Positions 33,134 through 42,430 of a stretch of 64,000 bases of DNA are shown here, piece after piece. The stretch is taken from NCBI GenBank assembly GCA_905214105.1, contig CAJMKK010000001.1:372001-436000 (forward strand), written 5' to 3'. The stretch is from an uncultured bacterium (lineage in GTDB: Bacteria > Actinomycetota > Coriobacteriia > Coriobacteriales > Coriobacteriaceae). The translations under genes and the position numbers were made by a program. A model generated the notes under the pieces. It made no database searches and was not told the origin of the DNA. It saw nothing but the letters and a program-made list of their open reading frames with translations. The stretch's first letter is position 1, and each line of letters opens with the position of its first letter.

Positions 33134-34501
33134 ATGATCATCATCAAAAACGGCGCACTCGTGACGCCCCAGGGGCTTCGCCGCGCCGATCTTGCCATGG
33201 AGGGCGACAAGATTGTGCGGATTGCCGCGGCAATCGAGCCGGGCGAGGGCGATACCGTCGAGGACGCCACCGACTGTTGGGTGTTTCCCGGCTTTATCGA
33301 CGGCCACACGCACATGCAGTGCTGGACCGGCATGGATTGGACAGCCGATAGCTTTGAGACCGGCACGCGCGCGGCTGCCTGCGGCGGCACGACGACCATT
33401 GTGGACTACGCGACGGCCGATCGCGGCGTGACCATGCCCGATGCCTTGGTCGAGTGGCATCATCGCGCCGACGGCACCTGCACCGCCAACTATGCCTTCC
33501 ATATGGCGCTTGCCGAGTGGAATGAGCGCAACCGCGCCGATCTTTCGGCCATGCGCGAGGCGGGCGTGTCGTCGTTTAAGACCTACTTTGCCTACGACCA
33601 TCTGCGCCTGGACGATGCCGAGACGCTCGAGGTGCTGGAGGAGCTCAAGCGCGTGGGCGGTATCCTGTGCGTGCATTGCGAGAACGGCACGTTGGTCAAC
33701 GCGCTGCAGAAGCGCGTGTTTGAGCAGGGTATCCACGGGCCCGAGGGCCATGCGCTCAGCCGTCCAGACGTGTGTGAGGCCGAGGCCGTGAGCCGCCTGC
33801 TGTATCTGGCGCACTTGGCCGGGGACGCTCCGGTCAACGTGGTGCACCTTTCGACCAAGCTGGGGCTCGAGGCCATTCGCGCTGCCAAAGCGCGCGGGCA
33901 GAAGAACATCTATGTCGAGACATGCCCTCAGTATCTGATGCTCGACGACACGTGCTACTTGGAGCAGGGCGAGGACGGCTTTGCGGGCGCCAAGTACGTG
34001 ATGAGTCCGCCGCTGCGCCATGCCGGCGACCGTGCGGCACTGCGCGAGGCGCTTGTGGCCGGCGAGATCGATACGATTGCGACCGACCACTGTAGCTTTA
34101 ACCTGCACGGGCAAAAGGACCGCGGGCGCGACGACTTCCGCGCGATTCCCAACGGCGGACCCGGCGTGGAGCATCGTCCCGTCGCGATCGCTACGAGCTT
34201 TGAGGGACAGCTGGGTCCCGAGGATCTGTGCCGCCTGATGAGCGAGAACCCGGCGCGCGTCTTTGGCATGTATCCGCACAAGGGCTGTCTTGCCGAGGGC
34301 GCCGATGCCGACGTGTGCGTGTGGGATCCCAAGGCGCGCTGGACGATTAGCGCCGCGACGCAGCATCAGGCCGTGGACTACACGCCGCTCGAGGGCTTTG
34401 AGGCGCACGGCCGCGCCAAGGCCGTGTTTGTGAACGGCGTACTGGCTGCGCGCGACGGCGAGCCCACCGGAGCCCAACCCGGCCGCTACGTCCCCCGCTA
34501 G
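33134..34501 (+). CDS. hyuA: D-hydantoinase/dihydropyrimidinase-family amidohydrolase
   Basis: A 455-residue cyclic amidohydrolase (YgeZ/HyuA/SsnA-locus hydantoinase). Binuclear metal-site motifs are IDGHTHMQ (near residue 60), a probable carboxylated Lys in SSFKTYFAYDH (near 150), HCENGT (about 180), VHLSTKLG (about 235) and TDHCSF (about 318). It opens hydantoin-like or dihydropyrimidine-like rings, fitting a purine ring-cleavage product. It converges with yqeC over a very long palindrome. Confidence 0.92.
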   Translation: MIIIKNGALVTPQGLRRADLAMEGDKIVRIAAAIEPGEGDTVEDATDCWVFPGFIDGHTHMQCWTGMDWTADSFETGTRAAACGGTTTIVDYATADRGVTMPDALVEWHHRADGTCTANYAFHMALAEWNERNRADLSAMREAGVSSFKTYFAYDHLRLDDAETLEVLEELKRVGGILCVHCENGTLVNALQKRVFEQGIHGPEGHALSRPDVCEAEAVSRLLYLAHLAGDAPVNVVHLSTKLGLEAIRAAKARGQKNIYVETCPQYLMLDDTCYLEQGEDGFAGAKYVMSPPLRHAGDRAALREALVAGEIDTIATDHCSFNLHGQKDRGRDDFRAIPNGGPGVEHRPVAIATSFEGQLGPEDLCRLMSENPARVFGMYPHKGCLAEGADADVCVWDPKARWTISAATQHQAVDYTPLEGFEAHGRAKAVFVNGVLAARDGEPTGAQPGRYVPR

Positions 34502-34513
34502 CGGGAAGGGCGT

Positions 34514-34594
34514 CCTCCGCAGTTGCGGTGAAATACGGACTGTTTGGCCGCCTGGCGGCCGTAAACAGTCCGTATTTCACCGCAACTGCGGAGG
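34514..34594. repeat. Long palindrome with perfect 32-bp arms, copy 1
   Basis: The left arm 34514-34545 (CCTCCGCAGTTGCGGTGAAA, then TACGGACTGTTT) is the exact reverse complement of 34563-34594. The loop contains a further GGCCGC/GCGGCC stem. A diverged copy lies at 37308-37372. It sits between converging hyuA and yqeC and may serve as a shared terminator, but its length and repetition suggest a dispersed mobile palindrome. Confidence 0.9.
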
Positions 34595-34604
34595 CTGGGG
34601 CCGG

Positions 34605-35339
34605 CTATCGGAGGCTGGTGGCGATGAGGGGGCGGTTGATGGCTGCCTCGAAGCGATCTGCCATCGTTGGGTCAGCAAGCGTGTCGACTTGGTTGAGCAT
34701 GATGCGGGCATTGTTGAGGTTCAGCATCCGCAGCTCGGCATTGAGCACCTGGGCGACGCGCTCTGGGGTGGCAGCGTCGGTGGGCTCGCAGCCGCAACGC
34801 TCGCAAAAGAGCTCGGGGCGGTGGACGGCTTCGTTGATGGGCTTGCCGAGCCCCGAGGCGCCGATGAGCCAGATGACGTTGACCGTCCCGGCGGGAACGA
34901 CCGGCTCCCACGGGGCGTGCGCCTTGAGCGGGAGCCGCTTGCTGCCGTCCGCCTCGGCCAGGACGTAGTCAAAGCGCTGCGCCAGCTCGTTGGGCGGCTC
35001 GGCGGGGGCGGAGAGCTTGCCTGTCTCCGGGTCCAAAATACCCGCCTGGCAGATGCTTCCGCGGCTCATGCCAGCGCATGCCTCGCAGGTGCAGCCGGGA
35101 ACATGCGGGGCACCCGGTTTCCAGGGTGCGGCGTCCAGGCGACGATTCGACCCGTCCCACGGGACGCCGGCGACGGGAAACATGTGCGTGGTGGTGCAGA
35201 GGAGCACGCGGCCGCCCGCGCGCATAAGCTCAAGGCCGAGCGTCTTCAGCAACGTCGACTTGCCGCCGCTGCCGATAATCGCGGTAATGCCCGGCTCGAT
35301 CCTGAGCGCCGAGACAAGATTGCCGCTAACCGTTTCCAT
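34605..35339 (-). CDS. yqeC: YqeC, selenium-dependent molybdenum hydroxylase accessory protein
   Basis: A 244-residue protein with a P-loop GSGGKST at residues 23-29 and two cysteine pairs, CTCEAC and CERCGC, in the middle. YqeC family members co-occur with YqeB and orphan SelD and mark genomes with selenium-dependent molybdenum hydroxylases; the biochemical step is not firmly known. It is divergent from yqeB. It starts at the ATG at 35339. Confidence 0.88.
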   Translation of the reverse strand: METVSGNLVSALRIEPGITAIIGSGGKSTLLKTLGLELMRAGGRVLLCTTTHMFPVAGVPWDGSNRRLDAAPWKPGAPHVPGCTCEACAGMSRGSICQAGILDPETGKLSAPAEPPNELAQRFDYVLAEADGSKRLPLKAHAPWEPVVPAGTVNVIWLIGASGLGKPINEAVHRPELFCERCGCEPTDAATPERVAQVLNAELRMLNLNNARIMLNQVDTLADPTMADRFEAAINRPLIATSLR

Positions 35340-35441
35340 CTGTTCACCGCCGTATAATACTGTGATAATAAATAATCATCAGAGTAGCGGTCGAACCGCT
35401 TTTGCTCTGCTCAAACCGTAGCACAGGGAGGTGTCCCGGGA
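35340..35441. promoter_or_regulatory. Divergent promoter region yqeC / yqeB
   Basis: The AT-rich core GTATAATACTGTGATAATAA (35352-35371) holds -10-like boxes on both strands (TATAAT on +, TATTAT on -). A small stem, AGCGGT/ACCGCT (35386-35400), followed by TTTTGCTC precedes yqeB and could attenuate transcription. GGGAGG (35426-35431) is the yqeB ribosome-binding site. Confidence 0.5.
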
Positions 35442-36236
35442 ATGCTCGTTTATGTTCGCGGCGCCGGCGATATCGCCACGGGTGTCGCTGCCCGTTTGGT
35501 GCGCGCCGGCGTGTCGGTCGTTATGGCAGATATCGCGGTTCCCACGTGCATCCGTCGCACAATCTGTTTTTGCGAGGCAATTCGCTTGGGCGAGGTCGAG
35601 GTCGAGGGCATTCGCGCCCGCTTGGCGCAGACGTCGGCCGAGGCGCTTGAGATTACCGAGGCGGGGGATGTCGCCGTGGTGGTGGACCCCCAGGCCAAGA
35701 TGCTCGACGAACTGAAGCCCGCGGCTGTGGTCGACGCGATTCTGGCCAAGCGCAACCTGGGTACCACGCGCGACATGGCGCCTGCCGTTATTGCCGTGGG
35801 ACCGGGCTTTACCGCGCCGGTTGACTGCGACGCCGTGGTCGAGACCATGCGCGGGCATTTTTTGGGCCGTGTCATTACCCAAGGTTCGCCCCAGCCCAAC
35901 ACGGGCGTGCCGGGCATTATCGCCGGCTATGGCAAAGAGCGCGTTATCCACAGCCCCGCCGCCGGCGTGTTCCGGTCCGACCGTGCAATCGGCGACATCG
36001 TGAGCGTCGGAGATGTGATTGGCTACGCGGGCGATACGCCCATGTGCACGCAGATCGATGGCTGTCTGCGCGGGCTTTTGGCGAACGGCGTGCAGGTGAC
36101 TGAGGGCTTTAAATGCGCCGATGTCGATCCGCGCGGCGATGCCAGCTATATCAACTACATTTCGGACAAGGCGACGTCGGTCGGCGGCGGCGTGCTCGAG
36201 GCACTCGCTATGCTCACCGATATCTTTAGAGGATAG
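35442..36236 (+). CDS. yqeB: YqeB, selenium-dependent molybdenum cofactor maturation protein
   Basis: A 264-residue protein beginning MLVYVRGAGDIATGVAARLV, a Rossmann-like glycine pattern. The central IAVGPGFTAPVDCDAVVETM is followed by GRVITQGSPQPNTGVPG. These features match the YqeB/EF2563 family linked to labile selenium in molybdenum hydroxylases. It lies 9 bases before the XdhC-family gene, so the two are one operon. Confidence 0.92.
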   Translation: MLVYVRGAGDIATGVAARLVRAGVSVVMADIAVPTCIRRTICFCEAIRLGEVEVEGIRARLAQTSAEALEITEAGDVAVVVDPQAKMLDELKPAAVVDAILAKRNLGTTRDMAPAVIAVGPGFTAPVDCDAVVETMRGHFLGRVITQGSPQPNTGVPGIIAGYGKERVIHSPAAGVFRSDRAIGDIVSVGDVIGYAGDTPMCTQIDGCLRGLLANGVQVTEGFKCADVDPRGDASYINYISDKATSVGGGVLEALAMLTDIFRG

Positions 36237-36245
36237 AAGGCGGCA

Positions 36246-37289
36246 ATGGAAAAGCTCGATGTTGTGAATGCGGCGCTTGTCGCCCTGCGTGCTGGCGAGA
36301 CGTGCGAGCTCGTGGTCGTGGCCGGCACGGTAGGGTCGTCACCGCGCGGCGTGGGCGCCTGGATGGCCGTCTTTGCCGACGGTAGCCAGGCGGGCACTAT
36401 CGGCGGCGGCAAGATTGAGCTCTTTGCGCTGGACGAGGCACGCGAGCTGCTGGCCGGGGGTAAATCGCGTCTGGTCCGCTACACCATGGGCGGAGAGAAC
36501 TCCGATACCGGCATGATCTGCGGCGGAGCCATCTGCCTGTGCTACCTGCATCTGGATGCGACCCAGGCACCGTTGCTCCAGTCGGTTGCCGACGTCTTGG
36601 CGTATCGACGCATCGGCGACTTCACCATCGATTTTGAGCCGTTTATCGCAAACGCGCTCGAAGGCGATGTTGCCGAATACCATGGCGAGGAATCGCGCCG
36701 CACCATTGCGGGCTGCCCCGGGCTTTCGCTGGTGGAGGAGGGGAGTAAGGTCACCTATACCAACGCTGCCTCCGAGATTCCCCCGGCGCACATCGAGACG
36801 CTCTGCCCCGAGGGTCTGACCTACATCTTTGGCTGCGGGCACGTGGGCGCCGCGACGGCACGCGTGCTCACGGCGGCGGGCTTTGCCGTCGTGGCGTGCG
36901 ATGACCGCCCCGGCACGCTGACGCCCGAATGGGTGCCCGGTGTCTACGATCGTCGTCTGGTCGACTACAAGAACCTTGCTGAGCAGTGCCCCATCGGCCC
37001 GCGCGACTTGGTGGTCGTGGCAACAGCAGGCCACAAGTCCGATATCGATGTGGTGATTCAGGCCATGCGCGCCAAGCCTGCCTATCTGGGTTGCTTGGGT
37101 TCGCGCCGCAAGACGGCCTTTGTGCGGGCCCGCTTGGAGCAGGAGGGCTTTGCGCAGGACCAGATCGACGAGCTGCACCTGCCGATCGGTGTCGCCATCG
37201 AAGCCGAGGACCCCGAGGAGATCGCCATCTCCATAGCCGCCGAAATGATCCACCTGCGCCGCACCAAGCTCGTCCCCCGCAAGCGCTAA
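36246..37289 (+). CDS. xdhC: XdhC/CoxI-family molybdenum cofactor chaperone
   Basis: A 347-residue two-domain protein. The N-terminal XdhC_CoxI domain has VAGTVGSSPRGVGAWMAVF and AGTIGGGKIE with its glycines. The C-terminal Rossmann domain has YIFGCGHVGAATARVL and LGCLGSRRKTAFV. XdhC binds and protects the molybdenum cofactor, promotes its sulfuration, and inserts it into xanthine dehydrogenase; in this context selenium may replace sulfur. It is the last gene before the ribosomal operon resumes. Confidence 0.92.
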   Translation: MEKLDVVNAALVALRAGETCELVVVAGTVGSSPRGVGAWMAVFADGSQAGTIGGGKIELFALDEARELLAGGKSRLVRYTMGGENSDTGMICGGAICLCYLHLDATQAPLLQSVADVLAYRRIGDFTIDFEPFIANALEGDVAEYHGEESRRTIAGCPGLSLVEEGSKVTYTNAASEIPPAHIETLCPEGLTYIFGCGHVGAATARVLTAAGFAVVACDDRPGTLTPEWVPGVYDRRLVDYKNLAEQCPIGPRDLVVVATAGHKSDIDVVIQAMRAKPAYLGCLGSRRKTAFVRARLEQEGFAQDQIDELHLPIGVAIEAEDPEEIAISIAAEMIHLRRTKLVPRKR

Positions 37290-37307
37290 TCGCATCCCCA
37301 CCAATAA

Positions 37308-37372
37308 GTTGCGGTGAAATACGGATTGTTTAAGCCTGTTAGGCCGCCCAACAGTCCCTATTTCACCGCAAC
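37308..37372. repeat. Long palindrome, copy 2 (AGTTGCGGTGAAATACGG type)
   Basis: AGTTGCGGTGAAATACGGAT (from 37308) pairs with GTCCCTATTTCACCGCAACT (to 37372), with mismatches at two inner positions. It is a diverged copy of the palindrome at 34514-34594. It marks the right edge of the non-ribosomal block, 230 bases before rplE. Confidence 0.85.
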
Positions 37373-37600
37373 TGCTTTTTGGGACCCATTTGTGCGGGGG
37401 AGTTGTGGAGTTGTGCAGGCAGACGAGGTTTTTCTGGAAATACGCTCCCGATGCGCGTATAGTACCGATTGTTTTGTCGGCTCCTGCTGCGTCGAGTCCA
37501 AACCGCGAAATGCCATGAGCGGCACGGATGCAGCCAGGAGGCACGAGGACAACCCATCGTGGCCACGCCCCGTGCTTAAAACCCCAAGAAGGAGTGAACA
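37373..37600 (+). promoter_or_regulatory. Leader and probable promoter of the rplE operon
   Basis: No gene is seen. Because rplX ends in a terminator far away, rplE must have its own promoter. A candidate -10 is TATAGT (37458-37463) within GCGTATAGTACCG; the -35 is poor. A leader of about 130 bases follows, ending in AGAAGGAGTGAACA before the rplE ATG. It may contain a ribosomal-protein control element, but no known one is recognised. Confidence 0.5.
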
Positions 37601-38158
37601 ATGGCAGAAGAGAAGTATGTGCCGCGTCTGAAGACCAAGTACAACAACGAGGTCAAGCAGCAGCTTCAGGACAAGTTCCAGTACGAGAACGTCATGATGA
37701 TCCCCAAGTTTGAGAAGATCGTCGTGAACATGGGTGTCGGCGAGGCCGCTACTGATTCCAAGGCCATCGACGGTGCCGTGCGCGACCTGCGCGCCATCAC
37801 CGGCCAGCAGCCGATGATCACCCGCGCCCGCAAGTCCATCGCTACCTTCCGCCTGCGCGCTGGTATGCCGATCGGCTGCAAGGTTACCCTGCGTGGCGAC
37901 CGTATGTGGGAGTTCTTCGATCGTCTGACCTCCGTCGCGATCCCCCGTATCCGCGACTTCCGCGGCATCTCCGCCAAGAGCTTCGACGGCCGTGGTAACT
38001 TCTCCATGGGCGTCACCGAGCAGCTCATCTTCCCCGAGATCGACTTCGACTCCGTCGATCACCAGCGTGGTATGGACATCACTTTCGTGACCACCGCCAA
38101 CACCGATGAGGAGGCCAAGGCCCTTCTGGACGCCTTCGGTTTCCCGTTCAAGAAATAG
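37601..38158 (+). CDS. rplE: 50S ribosomal protein L5
   Basis: A 185-residue L5 that binds 5S rRNA. The conserved region [11 protein letters not shown] and [20 protein letters not shown] are present, and the C-terminus ends DAFGFPFKK. Normally it directly follows rplX; here it opens the second ribosomal segment. Confidence 0.98.
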   Translation: MAEEKYVPRLKTKYNNEVKQQLQDKFQYENVMMIPKFEKIVVNMGVGEAATDSKAIDGAVRDLRAITGQQPMITRARKSIATFRLRAGMPIGCKVTLRGDRMWEFFDRLTSVAIPRIRDFRGISAKSFDGRGNFSMGVTEQLIFPEIDFDSVDHQRGMDITFVTTANTDEEAKALLDAFGFPFKK

Positions 38159-38237
38159 GTTCACCTGCCCTATAAGCGCCGTTCCCACAAGGGGGCGGCG
38201 CTTGGGGCGAACAATACTCTATGTGAGGAGGATATAA

Positions 38238-38423
38238 GTGGCTAAGACATCGATGATCGTCAAGTGCAATCGCAAGCAGAAGTTCTCTACTCGTGAGTAC
38301 ACGCGCTGCCAGCGCTGCGGCCGTCCGCACTCTGTGTACCGCAAGTTCGGCCTGTGCCGTGTCTGCTTCCGCGAGCTTGCACTCAAGGGCGAGCTTCCCG
38401 GCGTTAAGAAGGCCAGCTGGTAA
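38238..38423 (+). CDS. rpsZ: 30S ribosomal protein S14, zinc type
   Basis: A 61-residue zinc-binding S14 with CQRCGRPH and CRVC ligands. The GTG start (GTGGCTAAGACA) follows GAGGAGGATATAA. The 79-base gap before it contains AAGCGCCG/CGGCGCTT, a strong hairpin. Confidence 0.97.
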   Translation: MAKTSMIVKCNRKQKFSTREYTRCQRCGRPHSVYRKFGLCRVCFRELALKGELPGVKKASW

Positions 38424-38542
38424 GTCACTACCAGCGTTTCAAGCATCCGTTTGGAACAGGGAAAACGCGCTAGTTAGGCTTTGCCGTTAAGGGCGGCGAA
38501 GAACCAAGAGCACGTGTTCATCAAGAACGAAGGAGAATCTGT

Positions 38543-38941
38543 ATGAACCTTACAGACCCGATCGCAGATATGCTTACGCGCATCCGTAACGCTAACTCTG
38601 TGAACAAGGCCACGGTCTCCATGCCGAGCAGCAAGAAGCTCGTCGAGATCGCTCGTGTTCTGCACGAGGAGGGCTACATCGAGGGCTACGATGTCGAGGA
38701 CACCGTTCCCCAGAAGACTCTGCACATCACGCTTAAGTATGGTCCCAAGAAGGCTAAGGTCATCAACGGCATCCGCCGCATTTCCAAGCCGGGCCTGCGT
38801 AAGTACACCGGCGTTGCCGACATGCCCCGCGTCCGCGGTGGCCTTGGTACCGCCATTATTTCCACCAGCCATGGCGTCATGACCGACCGCGATGCTCGCA
38901 AGCACAACGTCGGCGGCGAGATCATCGCTTACGTCTGGTAA
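38543..38941 (+). CDS. rpsH: 30S ribosomal protein S8
   Basis: A 132-residue S8 starting [17 protein letters not shown], with the C-terminal [20 protein letters not shown] typical of the family. It is the translational repressor of spc operons in E. coli. A 119-base leader precedes it. Confidence 0.98.
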   Translation: MNLTDPIADMLTRIRNANSVNKATVSMPSSKKLVEIARVLHEEGYIEGYDVEDTVPQKTLHITLKYGPKKAKVINGIRRISKPGLRKYTGVADMPRVRGGLGTAIISTSHGVMTDRDARKHNVGGEIIAYVW

Positions 38942-38974
38942 ATCGCTCGGTAGGTAGAAGGAAAGGAGATCACC

Positions 38975-39511
38975 GTGTCTCGTATCGGTAATAAGCCTGT
39001 CCAGATTCCCGCCGGAGTCGAAGTGGCAGTCAACGGCAACAACGTTGTCGTCAAGGGCCCCAAGGGCCAGCTCGAGCTCGATGTCTTTGAGAAGCTCGCT
39101 ATCAACGTCGAGGACAACGTCCTCACCGTTTCCCGTCCCGACGACGAGCGTGAGACCCGTGCCCGCCACGGCCTCACCCGCGCCCTCATCCACAACATGG
39201 TTGTTGGCGTTTCCGAGGGCTTCGAGAAGAAGCTCGAGCTCGCCGGCGTCGGTTACCGCGTGCAGCAGAAGGGCAAGAACCTCGAGTTCTCCCTGGGCTT
39301 CTCGCACCCCGTGATCGTCGAGGCTCCCGAGGGCATCACCTTCGAGGTTCCCGACAACACCCACGTGAACGTCAAGGGTATCAATAAGCAGCAGGTCGGT
39401 CAGATCGCCGCTGAGATCCGCGGCCATCGTCCTCCCGAGCCTTACAAGGGCAAGGGTATCCACTACGTTGGCGAGCACATCCGCCGCAAGCTGGGTAAGG
39501 CCGCCAAGTAG
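38975..39511 (+). CDS. rplF: 50S ribosomal protein L6
   Basis: A 178-residue L6 ([17 protein letters not shown], with C-terminal [18 protein letters not shown] [20 protein letters not shown]). The GTG start follows AAAGGAG. A hairpin lies in the gap after it. Confidence 0.98.
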   Translation: MSRIGNKPVQIPAGVEVAVNGNNVVVKGPKGQLELDVFEKLAINVEDNVLTVSRPDDERETRARHGLTRALIHNMVVGVSEGFEKKLELAGVGYRVQQKGKNLEFSLGFSHPVIVEAPEGITFEVPDNTHVNVKGINKQQVGQIAAEIRGHRPPEPYKGKGIHYVGEHIRRKLGKAAK

Positions 39512-39536
39512 TCGTAACCGACTCACTCGCATAAGA

Positions 39537-39558
39537 CCAGCACCCCGTCAGGTGCTGG
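39537..39558 (+). promoter_or_regulatory. Stem-loop between rplF and rplR
   Basis: CCAGCACC (39537-39544) pairs with GGTGCTGG (39551-39558) over CCGTCA. A CAACCTTTTT stretch lies about 12 bases further on, so it may be a weak attenuator or a processing site inside the spc operon. Confidence 0.5.
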
Positions 39559-39586
39559 CAAGATCAACCTTTTTAGGAGTTTACGT

Positions 39587-39955
39587 ATGAACAAGCATAA
39601 GGCGAAGCTGGAAGGCCTCAAGCGTCGTCAGCGTCGTGTTCGCGGCAAGGTCTCGGGTACCTCCGAGCGTCCGCGTCTTCGCGTGACCCGTACTAACGCC
39701 AACATCTATGCCCAGATCATCGACGACAGCAAGGGCTCCAGCCTGACGCTCGTCTCTGCCTCGACCCTCGAGGCCGAGTTCAAGGGCACCCACACCTCGA
39801 ACAAGGAGGCTGCGGAGAAGGTCGGTCAGCTCGTTGGCAAGCGTGCCATCGAGGCCGGCATCACCAAGGTCGCCTTCGATCGCGGTGGCCGTATCTACCA
39901 TGGCCGCGTCAAGGCCCTCGCCGACGGTGCTCGTGCCGCCGGTCTCGAGTTCTAG
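39587..39955 (+). CDS. rplR: 50S ribosomal protein L18
   Basis: A 122-residue L18 that binds 5S rRNA with L5. Landmarks are [20 protein letters not shown] and the C-terminal [19 protein letters not shown]. The TAGGAG site lies upstream. Confidence 0.98.
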   Translation: MNKHKAKLEGLKRRQRRVRGKVSGTSERPRLRVTRTNANIYAQIIDDSKGSSLTLVSASTLEAEFKGTHTSNKEAAEKVGQLVGKRAIEAGITKVAFDRGGRIYHGRVKALADGARAAGLEF

Positions 39956-39969
39956 GAGGTATGTAGCAC

Positions 39970-40494
39970 ATGGCTCGTAATCAGAAGCAGCAGCGCGAGG
40001 CCTCCGAGTTCGAGGAGCGCGTCGTTTACATCAACCGCGTGTCGAAGACCGTCAAGGGTGGTCGTCGCATGAGCCTCGTCGCTCTCGTCGTCGTTGGCGA
40101 CGGCAAGGGCAACGTCGGCGTTGGCATGGGCAAGTCCGCTGAGGTGCCCCTGGCCATCTCCAAGGCGTCTCTCGATGCCAAGAAGAACATGTTCCACGTG
40201 CCGGTGACCGAGCAGGGCACCATCCCGCACGAGGTTCTCGGCCACTTTGGTGCCGGCCGCATCATCATCAAGCCCGCTGTCGAGGGTACCGGCGTTATCG
40301 CCGGCGGCGCTGTGCGTCCCCTCTTCGAGCTTGCTGGCATCAAGAACGTCCTGTCCAAGTCCCTCGGTACCGACAACGGCCTCAACATCATCAAGGCTGC
40401 CGTCGAGGGCCTCAAGGAGCTCTCCAGCCCTGAGGACGTCGCGGCTCGCCGTGGCCTGACGGTCTCCGAGATGTTCGTCGGTAAGGAGAACTAA
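39970..40494 (+). CDS. rpsE: 30S ribosomal protein S5
   Basis: A 174-residue S5 with the double-stranded RNA-binding N-terminal fold ([19 protein letters not shown]) and the loop [18 protein letters not shown]. It contributes to decoding fidelity and mRNA entry. It ends two bases before rpmD. Confidence 0.98.
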   Translation: MARNQKQQREASEFEERVVYINRVSKTVKGGRRMSLVALVVVGDGKGNVGVGMGKSAEVPLAISKASLDAKKNMFHVPVTEQGTIPHEVLGHFGAGRIIIKPAVEGTGVIAGGAVRPLFELAGIKNVLSKSLGTDNGLNIIKAAVEGLKELSSPEDVAARRGLTVSEMFVGKEN

Positions 40495-40496
40495 GC

Positions 40497-40679
40497 ATGG
40501 CTGACACCATCAAGATCAAGCAGGTCCGCAGCACCAACCGTTGCAAGCAGGACCAGGTCCGTACTGTCCGTGCCCTCGGTCTCCACAGGATCCGCGAGGT
40601 TCGCGAGATTGCTGACAACGAGTCCGTCCGCGGCATGATCTTCAAGGTCAAGCACCTTGTCGAGATTGTAGAGGAGTAG
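40497..40679 (+). CDS. rpmD: 50S ribosomal protein L30
   Basis: A 60-residue L30 (IKIKQVRSTNRCKQDQVRTV, then RALGLHRIREV). Its length and position between rpsE and rplO are canonical. AAGGAGAAC in the rpsE tail serves as the ribosome-binding site. Confidence 0.97.
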   Translation: MADTIKIKQVRSTNRCKQDQVRTVRALGLHRIREVREIADNESVRGMIFKVKHLVEIVEE

Positions 40680-40682
40680 CAA

Positions 40683-41132
40683 ATGCAGCTTCACGATCTT
40701 ACTCCCGCGCCCGGTTCCACCAAGAACCGTAAGCGCGTCGGCCGTGGCAATTCTTCGGGTCACGGCACCACTTCTGGCCGCGGCCAGAAGGGCCAGGGTT
40801 CCCGCTCTGGCGGCACCAAGGGTGCCGGCTTCGAGGGTGGCCAGACTCCGCTGGCTATGCGCCTGCCCAAGCTTCCGGGCTTCCGCAACCCCCGTCGTAT
40901 CGAGTACACCGCTGTTAACGTTGAGCGTCTCGAGCGTAAGTTCGAGGATGGCGCTGTGATCGACGGTGCCGCTCTTAAGGCCGCTCGCATCACCAAGAGC
41001 GAGTTCGAGCCCGTCAAGGTGCTCGGCAATGGTGAGCTCACCAAGAAGTTCACGGTCAAGGTCGACAAGGTCAGCGCTTCTGCGCAGGCCAAGATCGAGG
41101 CCGCCGGCGGAAAGGTCGAGCTGCCGTGCTAA
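40683..41132 (+). CDS. rplO: 50S ribosomal protein L15
   Basis: A 149-residue L15 with the glycine-rich N-terminus ([20 protein letters not shown]) and [11 protein letters not shown]. Its last seven bases overlap the GTG start of secY, indicating translational coupling. Confidence 0.98.
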   Translation: MQLHDLTPAPGSTKNRKRVGRGNSSGHGTTSGRGQKGQGSRSGGTKGAGFEGGQTPLAMRLPKLPGFRNPRRIEYTAVNVERLERKFEDGAVIDGAALKAARITKSEFEPVKVLGNGELTKKFTVKVDKVSASAQAKIEAAGGKVELPC

Positions 41133-42412
41133 ATGGTCTTAAGAATGCTTTCCGCATCAAAGAATTGCGCGAAAAGATTCTTTTTACCATAGCTATGCTC
41201 GTCGTGTACCGCATTGGTGCGCACGTTCCTGTGCCCGGCATTCCCTTCCAGGGGATGCTGGGCCTTTTCTCGACCGATAACAATTCGGTCGCCGCAGGTG
41301 CTATGGCCCTCCTGAATCTTTTCTCTGGCGGCGCGTTGAGCTATGTGTCGGTGTTTTCGCTGGGCATCATGCCTTACATCACCAGCTCGATCATCCTCCA
41401 GATGCTCCAGGCCGTCGTGCCTTCCCTGCATGAGCTTGCCCGCGAGGGCGAGGTCGGTCAGACCAAGATTACGCAGTATTCGCGTTACCTCACCTTGGCT
41501 CTGGCAATCCTCAACTCCGTGGGTTACCTCTTCCTCTTTAAGAGCTTCGGCATCAGCTTTAATGGCGCCGGCGCTCCCGAGATCATCTTCGACCTCATGG
41601 TCGTCGGCACGCTCACTGCGGGCGCCATGCTGATCATGTGGATTGGTGAGCTCATCACCCAGCGCGGTATCGGCAATGGCATGTCGCTGATCATCTTTGC
41701 GAACATCATGGCCGGCCTTCCGCAGGCTATCTTCTCCAGCACCGAGGGTAATGCCGGTGGCATCATCACCATGGTGATCATCTGCGCCATCATCCTGCTG
41801 GTTATCCCGCTGATTGTTTTCCTTGAGCGCGGCCAGCGCCGCATCCCGGTCTCCTATGCCAAGCGCGTCGTGGGCCGTCGCATGATGGGTGGCCAGACCA
41901 CCTACCTGCCCATCAAGGTCAACACCGCGGGCGTCGTGCCGATCATCTTTGCCTCGGCGCTGCTGTACTTCCCGGCTCAGATTGCCGTGTTCTTCCCCGG
42001 CATCGGCTGGATTCAGGCAGTTGCCTCTGCGCTTTCGACCGGTTGGCTCAACTGGGTGCTTAACGTTGTCCTCATCGTGTTCTTCGCGTACTTCTACACC
42101 TCCATGGTGTTCAACCCCGATGACACGGCCGACAACCTTAAGAAGCAGGGTGGCTTTATTCCGGGCGTCCGTCCGGGTAGGGCTACCGCGGCCTACATCA
42201 AGAACGCGCTCAACAAGATCACGCTTCCCAGCGCTGTCTTTTTGGCGCTCATCGCCATCGTGCCTTCGATCATCTTCTCCTTCACGGGTAACCATCTGAT
42301 CCAGGCATTTGGCGGCACGTCCATCCTCATCATGGTCGGCGTCGTGCTCGACACGGTCGATAAGCTCGAAGGCCAGATCAAGATGTATGATTACGATGGA
42401 TTCTTTAAATAG
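41126..42412 (+). CDS. secY: Preprotein translocase subunit SecY
   Basis: A 428-residue channel subunit of the Sec translocon with ten hydrophobic helices. Landmarks are [20 protein letters not shown] near the start, [15 protein letters not shown] mid-protein, and [20 protein letters not shown]. The GTG at 41126 is the only in-frame start that preserves the conserved N-terminus, and it overlaps rplO. The gene is in its canonical place. Confidence 0.97.
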   Translation: MLNGLKNAFRIKELREKILFTIAMLVVYRIGAHVPVPGIPFQGMLGLFSTDNNSVAAGAMALLNLFSGGALSYVSVFSLGIMPYITSSIILQMLQAVVPSLHELAREGEVGQTKITQYSRYLTLALAILNSVGYLFLFKSFGISFNGAGAPEIIFDLMVVGTLTAGAMLIMWIGELITQRGIGNGMSLIIFANIMAGLPQAIFSSTEGNAGGIITMVIICAIILLVIPLIVFLERGQRRIPVSYAKRVVGRRMMGGQTTYLPIKVNTAGVVPIIFASALLYFPAQIAVFFPGIGWIQAVASALSTGWLNWVLNVVLIVFFAYFYTSMVFNPDDTADNLKKQGGFIPGVRPGRATAAYIKNALNKITLPSAVFLALIAIVPSIIFSFTGNHLIQAFGGTSILIMVGVVLDTVDKLEGQIKMYDYDGFFK

Positions 42413-42430
42413 GCTAGAGGAGGATTGCTC

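Noticed and set aside
31088..34477. A 1,129-codon open frame on the minus strand over ygeW, the MocA-like gene and hyuA
   Set aside because: It spans three real + strand genes and their gaps; no ribosome-binding site or recognisable domain. The same reasoning removes the 790-codon minus frame at 13784-16156 and the 590-codon one at 16589-18361.
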